This document shows positions 1-4,664 of a DNA stretch of 5,051 nucleotides, piece by piece. The stretch spans positions 10,080 through 15,130 of the forward strand of contig JAHEIK010000046.1 of the NCBI GenBank assembly GCA_024639415.1, written 5' to 3'. Source of the DNA: Planctomycetota bacterium. GTDB taxonomy: Bacteria > Planctomycetota > PLA2 > JAEUHO01. The first letter of the stretch is position 1; every line of letters starts with the position of its first letter. Below the pieces are notes generated by a model that saw only the letters and a list, made by a program, of their open reading frames with translations, did not search any database and was not told the origin of the DNA. The position numbers and the translations under genes were made by a program.

Positions 1-39
1 CCCCCGAGACACGCCCCCGAGACACGCCCCCGAGACAGG
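1..39. repeat. 13-bp tandem repeat, three copies, possibly cut by the window edge
   Basis: Three head-to-tail copies of a 13-bp unit, CCCCCGAGACACG, start at positions 1, 14 and 27. The first two are identical. The third differs only at its second-last base (AGG in place of ACG). The unit is not a multiple of three and no reading frame makes a sensible protein, so this is noncoding. The array starts at the first base of the window, so more copies may lie to the left. The third copy also forms the left arm of the hairpin at 24-53. The reverse complement reads CGTGTCTCGGGGG. Confidence 0.85.
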
Positions 40-53
40 AGTCGCGGGGGCGT
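24..53. terminator. Strong GC hairpin, possible transcription terminator
   Basis: The left arm (24-36) pairs with the right arm (41-53) over 13 positions with one mismatch (A33 against G44), around an AGGA loop at 37-40. The stem is almost all G-C. On the plus strand it is followed by TTGGCAATTT, which holds only short T runs, so it is at best a weak intrinsic terminator for a gene to the left. The right arm is an inverted near-copy of the adjacent 13-bp tandem repeat, so the other copies could serve as alternative left arms. A terminator role is inferred; the hairpin itself is directly visible. Confidence 0.45.
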
Positions 54-83
54 TGGCAATTTCCCCCTGCGGACCGAGTCCCC

Positions 84-158
84 ATTCCGATCCCCATGCC
101 GATTCCGTGACGGGGGTCGCTCGAATCGGGATTCGGCATCGGAATCGGTCTCGGCATG
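84..158. repeat. Degenerate 6-bp repeats in two inverted arms
   Basis: The left arm (84-107) is four hexamers of the form ATNCCN: ATTCCG, ATCCCC, ATGCCG, ATTCCG. The right side (129-158) is five hexamers of the complementary form GGNNTC: GGATTC, GGCATC, GGAATC, GGTCTC and a last GGCATG. The arms pair imperfectly. Bases 84-91 match 138-145 without error, and 101-105 match 123-127, with scattered mismatches between, around a loop near 108-121. The 6-bp period on both sides would allow pairing in several registers. There is no T-run beside it. The function is unknown; a repeat-derived hairpin or a protein-binding region are both possible. Confidence 0.6.
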
Positions 159-232
159 GAGTGGCCGCGCACGCGTATCTCGGTCGTGCGCAGAACCCCA
201 CCCTCGACGCTCGGGGCGAAGGCGCCGCAAAG

Positions 233-275
233 CCATCCGCGACGGGGCGTGGTCTGCCACGCGAGGAGCGGATGG
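233..275 (-). terminator. Nested two-stem hairpin beyond the HEAT gene, possible terminator or mRNA 3' end
   Basis: An outer 8-bp stem pairs CCATCCGC (233-240) with GCGGATGG (268-275). An inner 6-bp stem pairs GCGTGG (247-252) with CCACGC (257-262) around the 4-base loop TCTG. Both stems are perfect and are separated by an internal loop of 6 and 5 bases. The structure starts 32 bases past the TAG stop of the leftward HEAT-repeat gene, where a 3' hairpin would be expected. No T-run follows on the minus strand, so it is not a classical intrinsic terminator. It could instead protect the mRNA 3' end or pause polymerase. Confidence 0.45.
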
Positions 276-307
276 TGCAGCGCCGCCGAGCAGCCGTGCG
301 TCGAGGG

Positions 308-1630
308 CTAGTGCCCAGGCACGCCGACGATCTTGCCCTTCGAGGCGCGGCGCGGGGCGCGCGCACGGGGCTTCTCCGGGAAGCGCGGTAGCTTGGCGCC
401 GTTCCTGTCGTACCAAGCGCGGACCTCGCCCGCGCTGCGGAAGCTCTCCCCCACGACCTGGCCGAACGCGCGCACGAGCAGCGGCTCGATCCACGTGCTC
501 GTGTACGAGGCGTCCAGCACCTTGACGTCCAGGATGACGCCCTCGTTGATCGTCGCCACGTCGGGGTTCGCGATGTTGCTGGCCTGCGCGATCTCGACGT
601 CGTAGTCGCGCACGTACGAGACCTGGTTCAGGAACGAGACGAAGTTGCGCGTCGACGAGCCGTGGCTGCGCATGCGCTTGACGATGTAGCCGGCCGCGCG
701 CTCGTCGCCCAGCAGGGCCAGGGCCTCGGCGGCGTTGCCCGCCAGACGCAGGTTCTTGGAGCCGAGCGCCCGCACGAACGGCAGAGCGGTGTCGTCGTGG
801 CCGAAGGCCTGCGCCGCAAGCACGCACTCGCGGCGTACGCCGGCATCCTTGTCGCGCGCACCGGAGAAAATGAGCGCACGCAGCGCCGACTCGTCGCCGA
901 GCTCGGCAAGCAAGCGAGCCGAGGCGATGCGGACCTTGGCGTCCTTGTCGTAGAGCGTGCCTAGCAGGGCCTCGAGCAAGATGCGGTCGTCGGTCCGGGC
1001 CAGCGCCAGCCGTGCTGCGCGCTGCAGCGGCGCCGCGCCGGTCGCGAGCGAGTGCACGAGCTTGCGTGCCTTCGCCACGTCGCCGGCAGCCTCGAGGGCC
1101 GGCGCCTGCTTCCCCGACATGGCCTCGACCTCAGCCGGCAGCATCCACCGACCGCGGTAGAGCACGAGCCCCTTCCGGCGCTGTGCCTCTTCGCTGGCGA
1201 TCCAGGCGCCGCCGACCTTCTCGTAGCCGAGTGCACGCCGGGCCGCGAGGTGGTCCTCGTCGAGCTTCAGGAGTCGCCGGTAGAGCCCTTGGGCGACGTC
1301 GGCAAGTCCCGCCTCCTCGGCCTTGAGCGCGAGGCGGTAGATCGCGATCTCGTCCTTCGCCGCGACCTTGGCGGCTTCCTTCAGGAAATCGGCACGCGGG
1401 CTGGCCCCACGCTTGACGGACGCGACGGCCTTGGGAGCGAACTCGACGGCGCCGTCCTTGGTCCGGATGCGGTACCAGCCGTTCGCGAGCTTCTCGACCT
1501 TGCCTTCGAGGACGAGACCATCGGTGGTGGTCAGGACGTCCGCACGGGCGGCGCTTGCAGGAGCGAGCGTAAGCAGGGCGGCCAGCAGCAGCGCACAGAC
1601 GGGCAGGCGGAGGATCAAGCGCAGGGTCAT
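308..1630 (-). CDS. Exported HEAT-repeat protein of unknown function
   Basis: The 440-residue product starts with a Sec-type signal peptide (Arg4 and Arg8, hydrophobic core about 9-24, probable cleavage after Ala-Arg-Ala at 30), so it should leave the cytoplasm. Residues 31-75 form a small beta-rich module (TDGLVLEGKV, then WYRIRTKDG and a basic end). A helical, TPR-like stretch covers about 85-135. Two Gly-x-Trp motifs follow (W143 and W162, in GGAWI and RGRWM). HEAT-type helical repeats span about 200-320, with recognisable DKDAKVRIASARLLAELGD units. Residues 325-415 are a separate module with NQVSYVRDYDVEIAQ and EGVILDVKV, and the last 25 residues are very basic. HEAT repeats usually bind other proteins; no catalytic motif is visible. 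An ATG 15 codons upstream is possible, but this start has a Shine-Dalgarno and sits directly at the signal peptide. The style resembles planctomycete secreted proteins. The gap of 95 bp to the permease gene suggests it may have its own promoter. Confidence 0.88.
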   Translation of the reverse strand: MTLRLILRLPVCALLLAALLTLAPASAARADVLTTTDGLVLEGKVEKLANGWYRIRTKDGAVEFAPKAVASVKRGASPRADFLKEAAKVAAKDEIAIYRLALKAEEAGLADVAQGLYRRLLKLDEDHLAARRALGYEKVGGAWIASEEAQRRKGLVLYRGRWMLPAEVEAMSGKQAPALEAAGDVAKARKLVHSLATGAAPLQRAARLALARTDDRILLEALLGTLYDKDAKVRIASARLLAELGDESALRALIFSGARDKDAGVRRECVLAAQAFGHDDTALPFVRALGSKNLRLAGNAAEALALLGDERAAGYIVKRMRSHGSSTRNFVSFLNQVSYVRDYDVEIAQASNIANPDVATINEGVILDVKVLDASYTSTWIEPLLVRAFGQVVGESFRSAGEVRAWYDRNGAKLPRFPEKPRARAPRRASKGKIVGVPGH

Positions 1631-1638
1631 GTCAGTGT

Positions 1639-1643
1639 TCCTC
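1639..1643 (-). promoter_or_regulatory. Ribosome binding site that fixes the HEAT gene start
   Basis: On the minus strand GAGGA is followed by 8 bases and then the ATG at 1630-1628. This is good spacing, and it selects this ATG over the in-frame ATGs at 1645 and 1675. Those would add a non-hydrophobic extension in front of the signal peptide. The ATG at 1645 would also overlap this site. Confidence 0.55.
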
Positions 1644-1688
1644 ATGCGGGGACCAAGACTACCAACGCCTCTCACGGGCCGCGGGAGC

Positions 1689-1701
1689 CCCGGAAACCGG
1701 G
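1689..1701. repeat. Small perfect hairpin between permease and HEAT genes
   Basis: CCCGG (1689-1693) pairs with CCGGG (1697-1701) around AAA. It lies 24 bases beyond the permease stop on the minus strand. A second weak hairpin, CCGC (1706-1709) with GCGG (1714-1717), is closer to the stop. Neither is followed by a T-run, and short stems like these occur by chance in GC-rich DNA. It could mark the permease mRNA 3' end, but support is thin. Confidence 0.2.
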
Positions 1702-1725
1702 CGCGCCGCCAGGGCGGGACTTTCC

Positions 1726-3552
1726 TCAGGCGCGCCGCAGCCAGCGCCGGAGGCCCACGATCAAGGCTGCGAGCAGCGCCGGCCCCAGGAGGTAGGCCTG
1801 GCAGAGGAACAGGAGATTCGCCTCGTCAGCCATCCGGTTGAAGTGGATCTTGTCGTAGAGGCGCATGGGGAGGATGCGCGGATCGATCAGCGTGACCGCG
1901 TCGAGTTCGCGCAGGGCGAGGACGAATACGACCAGGCCACCCGCCACGATGCCCGTGCCCGCGGCAGGCCGCAGGATGCGCCACGCGCGCGTGAGCGGCC
2001 CGGCCCCCAGCATCGCCGCCGCCTCTTCGTGGCCGCGATGGACGGCGCGCAGTGCAAGCCATGCGGCCAAGAGCGCGTAGGGCAGGAACTTCACGGCCAG
2101 GATCAGGACCGAGCGCAGCACGCTGTCCTCGATCGGACGGATCCAGGTACCGGGAATCGCCTGCCAGAGCAGCAGCGTGCCGACCGACAAGACGAGCCCC
2201 GGCACGGCCAGCGGCAGGGCGCCGACGGCGATCACGGAAGCGCGGGCCACCCGCCCCCCGCGCGTGGCCCGCCGCGCGAACAGGACCGCGACGAACATCG
2301 AGAGCAGCGCGGCGAGCACGGCGGTGAGCAGCCAGCGATCCCGTTCCTCGCGACTCCCCGTCGTGCGGTCGAGCGTGGCCTCGAAGTCGAACAGCGCCAC
2401 GCCCGAAGTGTCCACGGCCGAGGGATCGACCGTGCCGCCGGATACGGACTCGGCGCCCTCGCCGGCCCACGTTGCGATGCTCGTCATGGGCAGCACGAGC
2501 GTGACGAGCAGGACGGCGATCACGAAGACGTAGCCGAGCAGGCTGCCGCGCGCACCAAGTCGCAGCGGCTCGCGGCGTCGATGGCTGCGCGCGGAAGAGA
2601 AGATGGGACTGCGGCGCAGCAGCAGCAGGGCGACGACGAGCAAGACCGCCGTGATGACCATGAAGGGCGCGCCCGTGGCCACGGCGCGACCGGCGTTGCT
2701 GTGCTGCTTCCACTGCAGGAAGACCTCGGTCGCGAACACATGCGCCGGTGCGCCTCCGGCAGGCAGCATGAAGCCGGTGACGTCGGGGATGGCGAAGTCG
2801 GTCAGGGCGAGCACGAACGTCAACACGTACGCGCCGACGATGGACGGCAGCACCGCGGGCAGCGTCACGTGCCGGAAGGCCGAGCGCGCTCCACGCAGCA
2901 GGCGCGCGGACTCCCACGGTCCCGCGGGCACGGCGGCCAGCGCCGGTCCTACGAGCAGCACGTAGAGCGGGAAGAGCGCGCAGCCGAAGACCAGGATCGA
3001 GTTCAGGATCTGCAGCGTGCCGCCGCCGACCCCGAACAGGTCGATCAGGAGACCTTGCATCGGTCGCGCCCCGCCCAGCGCCATGAAGAACGGCGGCAGG
3101 ACCGCGGGCCCGAGGCAGAGCGCGGCCAGGAGGGTCCGTCCGCGCAGGCGCGTGCGCGCAAGCACCCACGCCACCGGCAGGCCCAGCAGGAGCGCGGCCA
3201 GGGCGCCGCCGAAGGCGATCCACGCGCTGTTCTGCAGGAGTCCGAGCGTCCGGTCATCGGTGAACACGCGCCGGTAGTGGTCGAACGACCAGACCGTGCG
3301 CGTCTCGGCGTGGTCGCGCAGGTCGACCTCCCACGAGCGCTTCTCCGTCTCGCCGGGCAGTTGGAGATCGAAGCGCACGACCTCGTCGGTCTCGATCACC
3401 TCCCCCACCGCGCGGTGCACCGTGCCGTCGGTCTCGACGACCTCGTAGAAGCGGACGGAGCGCAGCAGCATGGCGCCGATCGGCAGCACGAGCCCGGCGA
3501 GGACGACCACCCAGGCCAGCCGGCCCGGCGTACTGCGCAGCCACCTACCCAT
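1726..3552 (-). CDS. Two-domain ABC transporter permease, iron(III)/FbpB-like
   Basis: The 608-residue inner-membrane protein is two fused permease domains with about 12 membrane helices: near 11-31, 105-131, 143-160, 181-206, 232-252, 293-313, 337-356, 407-426, 438-461, 481-501, 530-550 and 583-603. Such fused permeases form the whole channel of iron(III), thiamine or similar importers and work with a cytoplasmic ATPase and a periplasmic binding protein. The second half has a textbook EAA loop (E510-A-A, G516, P529). The first is degenerate (ESARLLRGA from 214, ending TLP at 230-232), one residue short, with Arg where Gly is expected. Two extracytoplasmic inserts stand out: about 33-90, beta-like and acidic, and about 357-405. 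The start is an ATG with a weak GGGGA 9 bases upstream; an in-frame TAA lies eight codons before it. No ATPase or binding-protein gene is in the window, so the substrate is unknown. The family call is firm, the iron label is not. Confidence 0.88.
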   Translation of the reverse strand: MGRWLRSTPGRLAWVVVLAGLVLPIGAMLLRSVRFYEVVETDGTVHRAVGEVIETDEVVRFDLQLPGETEKRSWEVDLRDHAETRTVWSFDHYRRVFTDDRTLGLLQNSAWIAFGGALAALLLGLPVAWVLARTRLRGRTLLAALCLGPAVLPPFFMALGGARPMQGLLIDLFGVGGGTLQILNSILVFGCALFPLYVLLVGPALAAVPAGPWESARLLRGARSAFRHVTLPAVLPSIVGAYVLTFVLALTDFAIPDVTGFMLPAGGAPAHVFATEVFLQWKQHSNAGRAVATGAPFMVITAVLLVVALLLLRRSPIFSSARSHRRREPLRLGARGSLLGYVFVIAVLLVTLVLPMTSIATWAGEGAESVSGGTVDPSAVDTSGVALFDFEATLDRTTGSREERDRWLLTAVLAALLSMFVAVLFARRATRGGRVARASVIAVGALPLAVPGLVLSVGTLLLWQAIPGTWIRPIEDSVLRSVLILAVKFLPYALLAAWLALRAVHRGHEEAAAMLGAGPLTRAWRILRPAAGTGIVAGGLVVFVLALRELDAVTLIDPRILPMRLYDKIHFNRMADEANLLFLCQAYLLGPALLAALIVGLRRWLRRA

Positions 3553-3643
3553 GGCGGTTCGTCCCCGCCGCAGTTACGCGCTCGTAGGCCCGGGTATCGC
3601 GGGCGAGACGCAAGGCGGGTTGGGAGGCGGACTTGCGGTTCAT
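3545..3643 (-). CDS. Possible 32-residue small ORF overlapping the permease start
   Basis: An ATG at 3643 opens a 32-codon frame starting MNRKSASQPALRLARD and ending at TAG (3547-3545), 8 bases inside the permease gene. About 25 of its 31 codons after the ATG end in G or C, similar to genuine genes here. It fills most of the 129-bp gap after the aminotransferase. The peptide is basic and polar, with no membrane segment and no family I recognise. There is no clear Shine-Dalgarno. A four-codon frame ending in TGA overlaps its ATG (ATGA). It could be a leader ORF coupled to permease translation, a gene remnant, or chance in GC-rich DNA; chance is the most likely. Confidence 0.2.
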   Translation of the reverse strand: MNRKSASQPALRLARDTRAYERVTAAGTNRHG

Positions 3644-3681
3644 GCACCGAGCATGCTGCGCGCGGCGTGCCAAGCGCCGAC

Positions 3682-4569
3682 TCACGCGAGCCTTGCGGCG
3701 GCCTCGGCGTCGGCGGCAGCCTCGAACGCCTCGCGGATCCGCCGCGTGCCCGGCCCCAGCGAGCCCTGGCCGACCGGCCGATCGTCGATGGCCGTCACCG
3801 GGAGAATGCCCTTCACCGACGAGGACAGGAACACCTCGTCGGCGCTGAGGAGGTCGTCGGGGCGCAGGGTGGTCTCGGAGACTTCGATGCCGAGGTCCTT
3901 GCAGAGGCCGAGGATGCGCATGCGCGTGGTGCCCTCGAGGATGCCTGCGTCGAGCGGCGGAGTCACCAGTCGCCCCGCGCGCAAGGTGTAGACGTTGGCC
4001 GTCGTCGCCTCCGTCACATCCCCGGCCGCGTTCAGCATGATGGCCTCATCCGCTCCGGCGAGACGGGCCTCGTGCAGTGCCAGCACGTTGTTGAGGTAGT
4101 TGCCCGTCTTCGCACGCGGGTCGAGTGCCTTGATGGACATGCGCAGGCGATCCACCATGGCGACGCTGAGGCCGCGCTCGACGACCTCCGCCGCCGGCCG
4201 GTTGGCCGGTGCGACGACGATGATCAGCGAGCGCCGCGGCACCTGGCGGAAATCGAGGCCCAGGGGGCCCGTGCCGCGCGTGACGATCAGCCGGACGTAC
4301 GCATCCTCGTCGGGGGACGCGCCCGCTGCTGCGGCTGTCGTCTGGACGGCCTCGACGAGCGCCTCGCGCGTGAACTGGACGTCCATGTAGAGTCGCTGCG
4401 CCGATGCCTCGAGGCGGTCGAGGTGCTCCTTCTCCTGGATGAGCGCGCCGTGGTGCCACCAGAAGACCTCGTAGACCGAGTCCCCGAACAGGAACCCGTG
4501 GTCGAGCACCGACACGCGGGCGTCCTCAGGAGCCGTGATTTCACCATCGACGTAGACGCGCGTATCCAC
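3682..4569 (-). CDS. PLP-dependent class IV aminotransferase (branched-chain or D-amino-acid type)
   Basis: The 295-residue cytoplasmic enzyme is a fold-type IV PLP transaminase at the usual family length. The catalytic lysine that holds PLP is K154, in AKTGNYLNN. E187, in DVTEATTANVY, matches the glutamate that contacts the PLP ring nitrogen. R52 (EHLDRLEASA) and T214-T215 (EGTTR) match phosphate-binding positions, and the second turn SSSVKGILPV (249-258) is also present. The family moves an amino group between branched-chain or D-amino acids and 2-oxo acids; aminodeoxychorismate lyase shares this fold. The N-terminal FGDSVYEV and EHLDRL resemble D-amino-acid transaminases, while KTGNYLNN is closer to IlvE-like enzymes, so I do not assign ilvE or dat. 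The start is GTG; an in-frame TAG four codons upstream rules out a longer form, and there is no convincing Shine-Dalgarno. The gene stands 129 bp before the permease, without amino-acid biosynthesis neighbours. Confidence 0.92.
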   Translation of the reverse strand: MDTRVYVDGEITAPEDARVSVLDHGFLFGDSVYEVFWWHHGALIQEKEHLDRLEASAQRLYMDVQFTREALVEAVQTTAAAAGASPDEDAYVRLIVTRGTGPLGLDFRQVPRRSLIIVVAPANRPAAEVVERGLSVAMVDRLRMSIKALDPRAKTGNYLNNVLALHEARLAGADEAIMLNAAGDVTEATTANVYTLRAGRLVTPPLDAGILEGTTRMRILGLCKDLGIEVSETTLRPDDLLSADEVFLSSSVKGILPVTAIDDRPVGQGSLGPGTRRIREAFEAAADAEAAARLA

Positions 4570-4575
4570 ATACGG

Positions 4576-4581
4576 ATGCTA
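4576..4581 (-). promoter_or_regulatory. Possible -10 box for a leaderless aminotransferase mRNA
   Basis: The minus strand reads TAGCAT, matching TATAAT at four of six positions, and ends six bases before the GTG start. Transcription from it would begin at about the start codon, giving a leaderless message. That fits the lack of a Shine-Dalgarno. No good -35 box is visible, and six-base matches are common, so this is only a candidate. Confidence 0.2.
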
Positions 4582-4593
4582 CCGCGCATCGCA

Positions 4594-4621
4594 CCGAGCG
4601 GCTTCTCTCCCTCGGGCTCGG
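4594..4621. promoter_or_regulatory. Inverted repeat in the divergent promoter region, candidate operator
   Basis: CCGAGC (4594-4599) and GCTCGG (4616-4621) form a perfect inverted repeat with a 16-base spacer in the middle of the 95-bp region between the divergent aminotransferase and sigma genes. A second CTCGG at 4611-4615 gives the left arm another possible partner. Its position would suit a regulator controlling both genes. Six-base arms may be chance at this GC content. Confidence 0.25.
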
Positions 4622-4650
4622 ATCGGCGGTTGCACAGGCGTGGAGGCGTC

Positions 4651-4657
4651 GGGAGGA
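4651..4657 (+). promoter_or_regulatory. Strong ribosome binding site of the sigma factor gene
   Basis: GGGAGGA is followed by 7 bases and then the ATG at 4665. This is the best Shine-Dalgarno in the window and sets the start. A three-codon frame (ATG CAC GCA TGA, 4657-4668) begins inside this site and stops across the sigma ATG; it is probably incidental. Confidence 0.7.
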
Positions 4658-4664
4658 TGCACGC

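Noticed and set aside
1..39. CRISPR array
   Set aside because: The repeats are 13 bp, directly adjacent and without spacers, so this is a simple tandem repeat.
53..391. 112-codon plus-strand frame across the left spacer
   Set aside because: It runs through the hexamer repeats and the nested hairpin and then into the HEAT gene antisense. The product is Arg/Ala/Gly-rich without recognisable domain, and no Shine-Dalgarno precedes it.
1631..1675. Longer start for the HEAT protein (15 extra residues)
   Set aside because: The extension would place polar residues before the signal peptide, and the Shine-Dalgarno at 1639-1643 favours the downstream ATG.
1052..1795. 247-codon plus-strand frame opposite the HEAT gene
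   Set aside because: It is the antisense shadow of a gene with signal peptide and repeats; no domain, no ribosome binding site, composition typical of shadows.
1826..3223. 465-codon minus-strand frame inside the permease gene
   Set aside because: It is an out-of-phase reading of the permease; the permease frame has the membrane helices and EAA motif, this one only Arg/Ala/Pro-rich sequence.
4630..4635. TTGCAC as a -35 box for the sigma gene
   Set aside because: Only about 30 bases remain to the ATG and the Shine-Dalgarno fills the place where a -10 box would be needed.
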